NCBI RefSeq assembly: GCF_905115235.1
Contig: NC_051849.1
Coordinates: 205,288,595 to 205,352,594 of the forward strand
Length of the DNA stretch: 64,000 nt
Direction: 5' to 3'
Source: Hermetia illucens
Taxonomy: Eukaryota; Arthropoda; Insecta; Diptera; Stratiomyidae
The translations under genes were made by a program, and so were the position numbers. This document shows positions 44,746 to 56,735 of the stretch, one piece after another. The notes beneath the pieces were generated by a model, which made no database searches, was not told where the DNA came from, and saw only the letters and a program-made list of their open reading frames with translations. Each line of letters opens with the position of its first letter. Positions within the stretch are counted from its first letter, which is position 1.

Positions 44746-47490
44746 GTGATAGCCACACCCTGTTCGAGGTGGCCTTACTATTAACCAAACGCTACGGATC
44801 CAGACTGATTAGTTGAAAAACATCTCCCCCCAATCCAAGGTATCATGCAATCTGCGCCCATTGGATAGTTTGCAGTCGGAGGTAACTGACTGTATTCGCA
44901 CGGAGCCTCATTGATACCTGGTCGCCTCAGTGAGTAAGTTTGACCTTACCGTGCTGCGGGTGGCTATGAACCCCTTAACCTCCTTACCCGTGAGAATTAA
45001 ATGAGTAACGTTACAAAAATAAAGAAAATTACAACAAAACAAGCGGGACCCGGTACGGCACACAAACTGGTTAACCAGGCGGAAACTCATCTCCGAAATA
45101 CTGAGAGCCACCCAAGTAGGGAGAATTTCGGGGCATCAAGATGTAGATCTAAGGTCAAAATTGGGATACTGTGAGGACAACAACCGCCAAAGACCACTAC
45201 TCAAAAAGCAGGGACCAGTAAGAGCACGTCTGAGATCAATACATCAAACGTCAGGTCTCAGTGACGCAGGTGCTAAATGGTATCTGTGTTATCTGAGGGC
45301 CTGAAACTAAAAGAGGCCCTTATGATAGCTCAGGGTAGATCTAAGCCATCTTTATCGGGGCCAAGGAAGCGGGGAGCAGCAGAGATTGTCCCACATGAAG
45401 GGAATGCTCCCAAAAATCCAAACCTGAACCCAAGAGGGGCAAAAATGCGAGCAAGTGAGGGGTGAACACAGCAGTCAGGAAGCCTGCCATTAGCTCGACT
45501 GGCCATATTGCCAAAAATGTTTCCGAGCAAATGCTTACTTGTGAGGAGCAGGAAACCTTCGAAGACCTGGTCGTCAAGCAAATGTACAACGGATGCACTG
45601 CGAAACTTGTGTTCATCGGGATACGCTTTCGACCACCACATACTGGTGCACTGTGCGACGGAAGAGACTGCAGAGGGGCTTAGGACCATAGCTCCTAAAT
45701 TGCCAGGCTGGGAAGGAGCTGAAGTGTCAACATATGCTGGGGATGATATAGCAGGAGCAGACATAGTGACTTTTTTCTGCCGATAGCTGGAGCAATACAA
45801 ACTCTACGGTTTGTATGGACCTCCCCATGGACCTCCTAATCGCTCAGGATGAAGATCTTCATACGCAATTATGGATAGTTTTCAGAATCAAGGTGGAGGG
45901 GAAGGATAGACTCCTTACGATCGAAATTCGAGATCTGCAAGGAGAAAGCGTGCAGGTAATTTGGGACTCCTCTTGCTAAAAACCGAGAGCTTGCGTAATT
46001 CTTAAACGTAATTTAAGATATATATGTCTATCATAGGTCCTGACTGAGACCTTGTGGCTATCCAAGTCGAACTGGAAGCCGGGAGGAGCACTCGAGGCAT
46101 CGGGCTACTTTCCAGGAGACGATATCCGGGTTCCACCGAAACTAGTCGCTAAACTTGTGAAGTACTGTGAGTAAAGGGCGTTACCACTTCTTGCGCCACC
46201 ACACAGTCAGCGACATTAATGGAATAGGCGAGTATCTTCTAGAATTTATTCTTAGCAATAAGCTAGAAATATATTACATAGGGAACACTCCAACTAGGGC
46301 TAGTCAGGAATTGGAGAGTGTCGAATGAGCCCTCTATATATGATCACAGAATAATCAGATTCGACATTGATTGCAATCCTGAAATAAAAAGTATAATAAG
46401 GAATCCCAGGAGAACGGATTGGGATTCCTATGCAGTGCACATAAGCAACAACATGGCTCATGTTCAAGAGCGCGTAATCTGGGCAGAAAGAACCGAACTC
46501 AGCACAGAAGCCAGGGAATTACACAAACTCCAAAGACTGGCTTGCGTGTGTATCAGTGGGGCAATGAGGACATGCCCAACGGCATCCTTGAAGGTCCTTC
46601 TGAGATTAGGCCCTCTCCATCTGCACATAGAGATGCAGTCAAGGAGGGCAACCTTCAGGATGGTCAAGAGTATCAGTGAGATGGAGAGCTGCCCAAATCG
46701 AAGGTAGATTGACATTATTTCTGAGCGGTATCCCGAATTATTGGTATCAAGGGATAACATGACAACGAGGTTTCACTTTGATAAGAACTTTGAAACATGC
46801 AGTAGTAACAAGGCAAACTGGGAGAGCGTGACTGCGACATACGGTTTAAATTAGCAACTGATTACTTGGTACACTGACGGATCTCTCACACCAGAGGGAG
46901 CGTGTGCCGGGGTCATTGGTCTAAGGAAAATGTACTTGTAGCCAATGGGTAGGTATACTAGCATATTCCAGGCGGAAATATACGCCATAGACAGATATGC
47001 CCCCTTTAATCTCCAAAGGAACTACAGGGGGCAGAACATTGCTATTCTCACCCACAGCCAAACAGCGGTCAAGGTGCTCAGGTGAACTCTAAACTGGTGT
47101 AGGAATGCCTTGAAAGAATGAATACACCCGGCTCGTTCAATAAGGTCTGGATACTTTGGATCCCAAGCAATGTTGGGTTGGAAGACAATGAGGCAACAGA
47201 CGAACTAGCCAAGAAGGGAGCAGGGCCGCCTTTACACGGGCCGGAACGCTTCGGTTGACTCGGAAACGGGTTCGTGGCTACGACATTAAAAAATGAAGAG
47301 GAACAGTACAGAGAACTATACCGGCGGGTCTACCAGGAATGGAGCAGTCCAGGGTGTTTATTGTGGATATGAACCCAAGGGGCACAAAGGATTGTTCAAA
47401 CCTCACCAAGAAGAACCTCCGAATCATAGTAGAAATTCAAACCGGTCACCGCCGTTTAATCTGTCACCTAGGGATATCTACGGACACTGC
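44745..47490 (+). mobile_element. LOA/I-like LINE with RNase H, RT deleted (block 2)
   Basis: The 5' UTR begins at 44745 and ORF1 at the ATG at 45001. The ORF1 end, the ORF2 start and most of the endonuclease are shorter than in block 1. The post-RT part (ERVIWAERTELSTEAREL, 46318-46707) and RNase H (ITWYTDGSLTPEGACAGVIG, 46860-46920; NYRGQNIAILTHSQTAVKV, 47015-47070) are present with stops. As in block 1 the RT core is absent and the element is cut by the family B R1-like fragment. Confidence 0.8.
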
Positions 47491-48735
47491 CTGCACAGAT
47501 TCCTGTGGGCAGCCGCGCTCGACATTCAACCACATGTGCTCGTTTCCTACCATGGAAGTAGCTCTGCCACAGAGCTAATTTCTAGTAGCCACACTCACAA
47601 AGTTTCAACAACACGGACGACCAAACTAGGTAATCAAATGCGCCTTTGACTAAAAGTTCTTCACATACATTAAGGTGTTGCCGTTAGACCTGCCAGTACG
47701 AAGCCATACTGCCTGCCTGACACCAGATAGGATGTTTTCGCCCCCACTCGCTGGACCATAATCCTATCCAGGGCCTTGCCAAGCAACATTCAAACAGATA
47801 CTAGACATTAGATAGGATAGCCCGCCAGGTGGCTTTGTATATCTCACCAGGCATCCCATCCCAGCCAGGTGACTTCCGAGACCTGAGTCTCACCATGATC
47901 TCCCCGATCTCATAACACCTCAGGGGTGTGACGTGACCGTCACGAGACATCGAAGCTCGGATCTCAGAAATAGTTCACCCAGCAAAGCACAGACACTATT
48001 ACGGCATGTCAGCATGGATTCACCGTTCACCTTGATTCCGGCTATGTCGTGATTACGTTTCCCTCTACATATCCGGTAGACCCTACCCCAAGAGCTATCA
48101 CTACGCTCACCGACGAATCGCCTTCAGCCTGCTGCTTTAGACTGCCTCAGTAGATCTTTATAAGACGAACCACCTCACCTCGGCGAGCCTAAGTTGGTCA
48201 ACGTCAATATCAGTATTGACAGCACTTAGACGACGCGCCCTTTGGAATCTTTACCCCAGACGACGGACTTCCCTCCGCTCAATGCGAAGAGCATTCGTTC
48301 ACCACGTGACATGCTGTCAAGACCTCCATTCGGGCTTCGTAAGCATGTCATCAATGACCCTACATACCCACTCGTTCCTTCAACAGATTAATCTTTTCAT
48401 CTGGAGACAAGAGCACAAACTCAGAGAGGGAAAAGCAGCCGACTTACTCCTGCATTCGAGCAATATATCCTAACCACGCGTATTCCGACGCGTCGGCGTA
48501 AGCGAGAGATCTACACCCATATTCATACCTCTATTGACCAGCACGACCTCAATGCAATGCAGTGCATCCTCCAACAATCTCCGTGACTGAACAGACAGGT
48601 CATCTGTGAAGGGACAGTACATGTTCAAGCAAGACCACCGTCCTAAATGCCCCGTGATTGGGACACATACGCTTCACTCATTAGTGAGACTCTCAACACA
48701 GACGCAATTTAGACGCGTATCATCAATGACCCTCT
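47490..48735 (-). mobile_element. R1-like LINE (family B) fragment (block 2)
   Basis: This is the counterpart of 36225-37540 and 17190-19040. It is more degraded at the RT end; the junction with the LOA-like element differs from block 1 by a deletion of about 90 bp (near 47490). Confidence 0.65.
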
Positions 48736-49040
48736 AGCCGGAAAAAACAGGACTTTGGTTTGGTGGTAGTTTTTAGTTTGAGACCGGGCTTGATCACTCT
48801 CGATTATTGCCTTAATTGTCCCAACCTTAGCTTTCATCTCCTCCTGCAGTCCAAAGAAAAGATTATCTGCTTCGAGAAGACCGAGGAGCCTCCGGTCATT
48901 CGCCCTGAATGTGGAAATTAGTGGGTCGTTTCTTTTGCAGGTCTTTCGTCGTTTTTCCAACGAGCCCATCCTTCTTGTAATTCCTCTCAAAAACCTGCGG
49001 CTGCTTGAAAAGATCCCTTTTTTCCTTCAGGATCGTTTCG
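48735..49040 (-). mobile_element. BEL/Pao gag fossil (block 2)
   Basis: The minus strand encodes FRANDRRLLGLLEADNLFF and LQEEMKAKVGTIKAIIESDQ (48709-48990). It is the same broken gag fossil as at 37540-37960 and 19044-19560. Confidence 0.65.
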
Positions 49041-49059
49041 GCCATGTCTGTCAATAGTT

Positions 49060-49400
49060 AGTTCACTTGGAGACTTGGGGATTAGGAATAGGATTTCATC
49101 GATTTTGAGAAAGCTTTCGGGAGCGTAAATAGGGAGTGTATCTGACGAACTGCATCGATTTGATGTTATTTGACGCATAGACGACACTAGATCTGTCTTC
49201 GCTGCTCCAACATCAAGACTAAGTTGGGACCGTTCTGTATTAACGTTTGTGTTGCTATATGGGAGCTACCATGTGGAAAGTAACTCCCACTTTTATTCAA
49301 AAGCGTCAAGCTATCGCCAAACTTACCTACAACGTTTCATTAAGGAACGCTGGCCTGATACTGCTTCGAACATAAAACCAGTTGCCCATGGATGCGATCA
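49060..49400 (+). mobile_element. RTE-like LINE RT relic (block 2)
   Basis: RT motif A traces near 49095-49130 are joined to the C-terminal part with MLLYGS and QRFIKERWPDTASN (49249-49370). It lies 50-60 bp beyond the stop codon of protease gene 4. The 3' end of the element is missing. Confidence 0.65.
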
Positions 49401-49446
49401 GAAGGCAGAGGTGACTATAATTAGGTCAGATATTAAGGGGAGTGGG

Positions 49447-49776
49447 TCAACTACTCTCACAAAATGGCCTGCGAGTGGATCGGCCTAACAGCCCTTGGTG
49501 CAGAATACTGAAGGAGGATTTGGTCTCCGGAAAGTCCTGCAAGGAGTTGAAGTTGAGGTTAGCGAAATTTGATAATGATAAACCGAGCAATATAAAATGA
49601 ATTCCTTTCTTATGACGAGGGCAACAATCAATCGGTCAAGTTCTATACATTCACCCAATACTTTTCCCTACATTTCGACCGAATCCAATGGCAATGCATG
49701 GGGACAGATTCGGAAGACTTTCGCTCGCCATCGAAATTGGGGCCACATTTGACGATAGGGTAAAAGCCTTCTCTAC
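49447..49776 (-). CDS. Serine protease gene 4, exons 3-4
   Basis: Exon 3 (49672-49776, 35 codons, TTTCAG acceptor) encodes VEKAFTLSSNVAPISMA and SPCIAIGFGRN. Its donor reads AAT|GTAGGG. Exon 4 (49447-49536, CCTTGCAG-type acceptor, intron 135 nt) encodes DFPETKSSFSILHQGLLGRS then TRRPFCESS and TGA. The product with exons 1-2 is 198 residues. It differs from gene 3 here by only a few bases. The frame stops before the catalytic Ser segment, as in genes 2 and 3. Confidence 0.78.
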
Positions 49777-50079
49777 CTGAAAGTACAAACATTTGCTGAA
49801 TTAAATAATAAATAGTAAGTAGGAATTTACGATAAAATATTATACGAACTTGTCAACCCCTAAACATATCCTCCCCTTCTTTAAGGAAGTGGCAACTAAC
49901 TCGCGAAACTCTTCCACACAATATGACTCACAGCTAATATTTGCAATTATTTTTCTTCATAAATCTGTCTACAGAAAACTACCCTAGCTCCGTTCATTCG
50001 TTGTTTCACCTAAGGGTCGGAAGAATTTTTCGTGTGCTTGACTCCGTCACTGCTTAGATGCAGGACACTTATTTGTAAC

Positions 50080-51210
50080 TTACGTGGTGGTCAAAAGCTA
50101 ATATAAGCCGCAAGGCAAAATGTTAATTGGTACACAAAAGGGAGCATAAAACCTGGGAAGCCCCTGCTGAACTAACACCAGCAGCTCCACTACCAAACCC
50201 TATCTCCACCTCCACATGGTAACCGCTGGGAGTTCTTTCTTAATGAAAACCTTCAGACGGAGAAGTATGAAGGTGAGTCTCCCGCGCCAAAAAGTGAGGA
50301 CACCAACTGGTCCCCAGGTTGGGGGGTTGGGTAGGGCTGACAACTATACACGGAAGACAGAAGTTACGGAGCCAAGAAAGGAGGGCGGATTATACATTGA
50401 CAGACGCGGCAATGAAAACCGACGAAGGATTCGCGCATTTTCTCATCAAAGGTGCGCTCCCCACAGAGATCAGATGCTGCCCAGAAGCTAGCCGATACCC
50501 TGTCCCATTATAAGGCTGACGTGAAAGCACTACAAGACTTGCGCTGGAGGGAGAACGCTTTTCTGCAGAAGTGGCCATCCAGTAAACCAGGTGCTCGGAG
50601 TTGGTGTCCTAGTCAGCCAGAAAATGAAGCCTGCTGTCATCAGCTTTGAAACATCAACCAACGAAATATAAGCCTCGTCCATGCTCGCCCCCCTTATACA
50701 GGAAACTAAAAGTGATCCGTGATGCCTATGTTAACGAGAGAGGTACTGTGATGATATTGACATTATTGGTAGAGCAGCCTGAAATATGCAGTCCACCTTC
50801 ATCCAGATCGAGCAAGGGGCAATTGCCGCGAGACTTTGGGCTGCATATTAATGAATACTAAATGAAGTCCTTGGTGGCAAGGTTAGCGCCAAAAATCAAA
50901 GAACCAACAACATCGAATTTAACTGGTCAAACCAGAACATTACAGATAGGAGACTAAAGCTCTGAGACCGTTGAAAATTTCTCCAATTTAGGGTCGAAAA
51001 TTACAACCGGTATATCACGCCGAAATCTGCGCACGGTTGTTGAGGACAGATTCTGGCTGAGATGGAGCGATGGCGTAGGTCAGGACGTCAGACATCTTTT
51101 ATGGATATCAAATTGGTGGACGTCGGCGCAAAACCGGGGTGTTTGGAGATCCCTACAAAAGCAGGCCCAGACCGGATACCGGTTGTTGTGCTGCTGATGA
51201 TGATGAGTAA
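50080..51210 (+). mobile_element. RTE-like LINE in gene 4 intron 2, internally deleted
   Basis: The copy matches 38970-40030 and is slightly longer in the endonuclease (LADTLSHYKADVKALQDLRW at about 50480-50540, the usual RTE start block). The RT end is worn, and the 3' end carries CTGCTGATGATGATGAG at 51190-51206. It is inactive. Confidence 0.75.
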
Positions 51211-51385
51211 ATAGATATTTTAAGGCAGCCCTTCTAGTATTAATTTGCAATGTGTCCGTGTTTCTGCTAACATTACTCTGCAACTAACTTGAACAAATTT
51301 AGTAGCACTTCTAAATAAGCAAACGGACCTCTACTACTCCCAAGCCAAGGAGGAATGAAAACGAAAGTTAGCTTACAAATCTCAC

Positions 51386-51850
51386 CTCAAGTATCGCAAC
51401 GTCAAACTGGTCATTTATCTTCCCATCCTGCCCAACTGCTCGAGGATGTTTGGTAATTGAAGTGACCCTTCGCAATTGCCTACTCGATGGCGGCTTTTCA
51501 GAGCTGGGTCTAAGTGGATCAATCTCCCCCGCAAGGACTGATATCCTCCTAGAGGAAGAGCTCCCCCTGAAACAATGCGCTGATGTTAAAACATTTATTG
51601 GCGTAATCAGGGTGCCACTGCAGAAGGGTATCCTAGATCCATAACTCCTAACAATCGCAACCTTAAGGGAAGCAAAATGACAGATTTAATAGGTAGTTAT
51701 GGTTAGGATAAAATTCAATCCAACCGCAAATGGGAACTGTCCTAACTTCGCCAACGTTCCATTCACAATACGATTCGACGGACTTTCTGCATTCAATTGT
51801 AGTATTAAACTGAACGAAATCAGAATTTTTAATAAAGACAAGTCTTCCAT
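51386..51850 (-). CDS. Serine protease (S1) gene 4, exons 1-2
   Basis: Exon 1 (51725-51850, 42 codons) encodes a signal peptide and R|IVNGTLAKLGQFPFA. Intron 1 is 63 nt (51662-51724). Exon 2 (51386-51661, 92 codons) encodes IPFCSGTLITPINVLTSAHC with the catalytic His, PLRPSSEKPPSSRQLRRVTS, and DQFDVAILE with the catalytic Asp. The donor is GAG|GTGAGA. No frame break is seen. The DVAI form around the Asp is closer to the common S1 pattern than the DVGI of genes 1-3. The 5' flank is shared with genes 2 and 3 for about 410 bp and then cut by a LINE at 52260. Confidence 0.85.
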
Positions 51851-52260
51851 TACGAAAGAACACACAAATTAAATTATTTAGAATAAAATAAATTTAGAAA
51901 ATAAAACAAATTTTTAAAAAGAGTCCAATTTGGAACAAACGTCAACTTTCTGTTTGTCCCATTTTCACAAGTCAGTGCCTTCCACGTTTCTAGGATTACC
52001 TAGTGTGTCAATTGTGAGCCATCTCGGGATTACCTAGTGCGGTAATTGTCAGCCATCTTGGGGGAGTGGATTCCACTGCATGGTGTAGCCAACAAAGTTA
52101 TTGTCATCCCTTTTTAATGTGTCACTTATCCCCTGCCAATTCCACCTTCCGATCAGATAACGCACGGGCGTCAGGCCTTTGCGTCGCCCAAGTTCTGTGT
52201 TTGCAATAGTGTCCGATGTTGTGAGTGCTGATGAAGGTTTGGAACCTTTGAGTGAGTGGC
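51851..52260. other. Shared 5' flank of protease gene 4, truncated
   Basis: The flank matches 27743-28170 and 40680-41090 up to the block GAGTGAGTGGC at 52250-52260, where similarity ends and LINE sequence starts. The 196-bp satellite and Gypsy remnant of the other blocks are therefore not next to this gene. Confidence 0.6.
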
Positions 52261-52261
52261 T

Positions 52262-55200
52262 TCATTAGTTACTTAGTGCTCATAGTTTGATGAACCAGTC
52301 CTATTAAGCCCCGTGACATTTCCTTTCAAAGATCCTTATTTTCTCCATTTGGCTAGCACTCAAATTAAACCAGATCGCACACCCGTGGGTGAGCACCGGT
52401 CTAACCAAAGTAAGATAGCAAATAATCTTAACCTTCCGGCTAAGATGTGGAGCATAAAAGAGTCTTCGAAGAGACATGAATGCCCTGCGAGCGCTTTCTA
52501 GCGCGACTTTAACGTGCTCGTTAAATTGGAGACGCTCGTCAAGACGTACACCCAGATATCTTATGAGGAATGCGCTCAGAATTATCCTCGTTCGCGACAA
52601 TGTGAAAGTCTCTCCAATTCCTTTTCAAGTTCCTACTGGCATACGCCAATTAATTTCGCAAAAAGTGTAGGCGCAGTCACTGTTCCTTGCTGTAATCCAT
52701 TCAGAATATGAAATTCTCTGCTGGTAGTGAGATTTCCGTCAGTAATGACAAAGCACTTGCCATACAGCATACTACACATCATCGCTACGGGGTGGCTGGA
52801 AAACTCATTCTTTAGGAGCCTGAAAGTTCTTTGGATTAGAATAGTCATCTTTCCCAGGTTTCGGTATGAAAACTACCTTAACCTGTTGCCAACAAGAAGG
52901 CACGTAACCGAGAGCAAGACATCCTCGAAAAATATTTCTTAGAGGTCGCTCTAAATGCTCCATACCCTCCTTTAGCATTGCCGGGTAGATGCCATCCATG
53001 CCAGGTGCTTTGAAATGTTCAAAGGACAGTATGGCAGCTCTCACCTTTTCATGGGTAACAACCGCTTTCACAGTGTTCCAGTTCCCCTTGCAACGCTTGC
53101 GTGTTGAAGGGGTTGCAAGAACGGTCAACTCTCCCCCTACCACTTCTCTCATCCGTTCTTCCGGGTGGTGTACTTCCAGGAGGGTCTGTACTGAGTCCAG
53201 TCTGGAGCTCGTGAAAGTACCGTCGGGTTTTCTAAGAGACTCCAACTTGGCTGACTCATCCCTTTTGAGGACTCTGCACAGCCTTGAAGTCTCCCTTTCG
53301 CCTTCCAGTTCCTCACAGTACGCTCTAAAGGAGTCTCGTTTCGAGCACCTCACGAGCCTCTTATATTCACGTTGTGAGTTCCTGAAATTTAACCAGTCTT
53401 CGTTCTTGTTACTTTTGCAAGCACGATTTAGAAGTCGCCTGGTTGATTTCCTGAGTTTTTGCAGTTCTCGGTTCCACCAAGGAACCATTTTACCGCTTTG
53501 GCCTCGGGAAATAGGACAAGCCTCTTCATAGCACTCTAAAAGTGTGCAGTTCAGAGTTTTCAATTCATCTTCCAGCACCAACGGAGTCCTTAGTCGCCTA
53601 GGGAACTGTACTTTATTGCCAAGAAGTTCATTGAACTTTGCCCAATCCGTTTTCCTAGGGTTCCGTCTTTGTACTGCAGACTATTCGCCCGCAATAGTCA
53701 GATTGAATTCTAGATATCGGTGATCTGACAGTGAGACCTCGTCTAGCACTCGCCAGTGTGTAATCAACTCTAACAATTTTGGGGTACAGATTGTTAGGTC
53801 AATTACTTCGCTTCTTCTCGGTCCCACGAACGTAGAGGCGCACCCTACGTTTGCAGTCATAAGACCAGTTGAAGTGATGAAATCAAATAGCTTCTCTCCT
53901 CTTGGATTGCATTTGTTACTGCCCCAACAAATATGTTGAGCATTCGCATCGCAACCTATTAAGAGTTCGGGACCACTTGATTCTGCATACGCCACCAGAT
54001 CCCTAAGTTCTTGCGTCGGTGGAGGATACAAAAAATCATAGGGTAAGTAAGCGGAGGCAACTATGATGTTTTTCCTCTCGCCTGGGAATAATATTGTCTC
54101 AGCATAGTTGCCTCTAATCGTCTTGACATCAGGACGCAAGCTCTCAGTCTTATGGATCTTTCGTCGTAGAAGATCCTAGCCCCCTTTACTGATCCAATGC
54201 CACAGATTCTGTTAAATCGAACCCACGGTTCTTGCATCAGAAAGATATAGGGGAAATCCTTTAGCTTCGTCATTCTCGCTGCCAACAGGTAGGAGGGAGC
54301 TTTGGCATGCTGCAGGTTGATTTGACCAATCTTTATGTTTTTCGACATAAACTTAGTCTATTATCTTATGGAAAACAGTTAGAAGCGTATGCGGCAGTCC
54401 GCGTATGACGGGGTTTCCCCCAAACCATACCGCCAGAGACTCGATCCCCTCGTGATTGATTTCTCTGAGAAAAGTCGTACTTGGAAGTATCGCAATTCCC
54501 ATGTTCTCATCCACGAAAGATCTCATCTCATCCCGCAGAGCATCCCGGGTTGCATAGATTCGATCACTCGAACTGGCATCAAGTCAGTTCCGTTCACGTC
54601 TCTGGCTTCCCTTCCTTCCGCCTGTTCCTTGGAAGGTGTATGAGGAGTTACAAGCAGGTAGGATTCACTCTGTAGTCCTTTCCCCAGTGCGAGCCCCCAT
54701 ACGGGGGTTCCGCCCCCTGTATGCACTATCCTCCGCGCACGTCTCCATTGTGGGAGAGCGTTGTGTGAGTCGAAAACCATCATTGTTCTTCGCTTTCAAA
54801 ATGGAGATGATGCCCTACAGTCTCCTGATATGACTGAATTTCAGTCTATATAGGAAAAAGTGGAGCACCATATGGTGACTTCCCCTGAGCACATTCAGAC
54901 TCTGTTGGTCCAGTTCGAATACCAAGTTGAAGCCCTCCACGTTTGTAGATTGGTCCTTCCTGGCATTCATGAACCTTACCCTCCAGTGTGCAAAGTCCAT
55001 GCCCGGGTTCTGTTCACCCAACATGCGGATGATGTCCTATGCCTTCCTTCAAGGGCCCGGTAGCCAACATCCGACATATTCTGTCCTGCGTAGCTCAATA
55101 TTCACAATAGTGAACTTCCTAATCCCCGCGAGACGCGTGGATATAAACCCTGGTGCGGAGCACAATAAAGCGTTGGCCACAGCAGATGTATTGGTCTTAC

Positions 55201-55985
55201 GCTTCTTGTGCGCATTACCGCTGACATAAGAGTCTGGTGCGTCCAGTGTGGATCTTACCGGGGTTTCCAGTTTATCCCAACTTTCCGCCGGAGATTCCGC
55301 TTCCTTGCGTCCCATTTCTCTGGGCATTACCGCGCCTAGTGGTACAGCCACGTCGATGTCCTCATTCCCAAGGTGCTTCATCTTCCTTCGCAGTGCTCTC
55401 TTCTGCCGTCGGCTTAGGGCCTTTCCAGGTTCATGGTGTCCGGACCGCTTGGACCCATTTCCACATACTGGCGTTAAACCACTAGCGTCCACGTCACCAG
55501 CTTCTCGTTCTTCCGCTCTTCCCGGTAAGAGTGAAGGAGAAGGTTCTGACAGGCAGGATTCAGCCTGTAGCCCCCCTCCTTAGTGGCCGAAGTTCCCTTC
55601 TGCCGGGCCTTCCTCTTCCGCTTGCGGGTAGATTTAGGCTGTAGTACCGCGGACGGGCCGGCCGTAGTCGGATTTCCAGTTTCTCCCAATTTGAGATTTT
55701 CCGTACTTTCCTTTCTGGCTAACTTCGCCGTAGGCACTAAATGCAAACTTTCCACAGAGTCGGAAAGCATGCCTTCTACAGATTGATCTATAGGCGAGTA
55801 TGAATGTGGTGAGGCCTCCAAAATCCGTGCCTCGGCCGCGACATGATTGCTCATGGTCGCGGGTGGATTCGAAGTCTGTGACTTCTTACCACTTGGAGAG
55901 TTTATATCCATCGTTTCCATATTCATATTTTTGGACACCCTTAGTGTAGTAGTAAACTACTACAGGCTCTCCCACCACGACAAGG
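52262..55985 (-). mobile_element. Jockey-like LINE, ORF1 and ORF2 with internal deletion
   Basis: ORF1 starts at the ATG at 55938 (MSKNMNMETMDINSPSGKKS) and runs, with shifts, through basic segments (RKRKRKARQKG; RRQKRALRRKMK) to about 54370. ORF2 starts at 54348 with MSKNIKIGQINLQHAKAPSY and MQEPWVRFN, the endonuclease; LLIGCDANAQHICWG and SLSDHRYLEF are its later motifs (53681-54139). The RT follows (52805-53581, with FKAPGMDGIYPAMLKEG; 52633-52848, with GLQQGTVTAPTLFAK). The catalytic YADD part is deleted, and the late RT (YLGVRLDERLQFNEHVKVAL, 52304-52600) follows directly. It is 3'-truncated at 52262 and inactive. Confidence 0.85.
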
Positions 55986-56735
55986 TGGTGTCCGAGGGGG
56001 AGCCAAGTGGAAGTACTGGCGATACTAGAAGTCTGTCGTTGGCTGGCGCGTGATCCGAGCCCCAAGTGTAACATAGCCATTCTTACGGGCAGCCAAGCAG
56101 CCATCAAGGCTTTGTACTCAGCGATAACATCTTCCTGGTTGGTAGGGCAGTACAGATATGCGCTGCACAGCGGCAGCACGTTCTAGCTCACCCACCTGTG
56201 GGTTCCCGGGCATAGGAACATAGAGGGGAGGAGCGTATTGACAGATTCATCACGCGGCGCTCTGCGGCCCTTCGGCAGGTAAAGTCGGTGTCTGCTGGCT
56301 GCCAAGGGCGGAGTCTACCCGCACTATTTAGCAGCCGCGACCTTCGATGGCGAAGGCTTACGAGCTGTGCCAAGTGAAGGAGGATTTGACCCGCTTATAA
56401 TACAGACCGATGACGAGAGCTCCTGTGTCAGATGCGTGCAAATGCATTCAAGATTGCGGCAGTCTGCACGAGGCACTGGCCTATAGGGGACCATGCCGCC
56501 AACCTCGGCATACCGTACAATTCGCATTGCCGAAGCTGCGGCTACTTTCTTTGCGATTGCCCAGGTATAGCTAGAGTCAGGTTACGGACCCTGGGTAAAC
56601 CATTCCTTGGAGACCTCAGAGAGATTTCTAGCTGCAGGGTGGGAGAGCCGCTTTTCTTCGTCAATGCTACAGGCTGGCTTTGAAGATCCGAGCCGACTAG
56701 ACTCTGCCTCCCTTGATGATTATTATTATTATTCT
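55985..56735 (+). mobile_element. LOA/I-like LINE 3' end (RNase H and finger)
   Basis: The plus strand shows RNase H remnants (GSQAAIKAL at about 56085-56115; VPGHRNIEG at about 56200-56230) and the C-terminal finger with NSHCRSCGYFLCDCPGIARV (56520-56580) and FLGDLREISSCRVGEPLFFV. It ends in an ATTATTATTATTATT tail at 56719-56734. It is the same family 3' end as 25541-26770 (minus). Confidence 0.75.

Noticed and set aside
49249-49488. 79-residue plus-strand frame near gene 4 as a host gene
   Set aside because: Motifs LLYGS and RFIKERWPDTASN identify it as the C-terminal part of an RTE-type LINE; the same relic lies next to genes 2 and 3.
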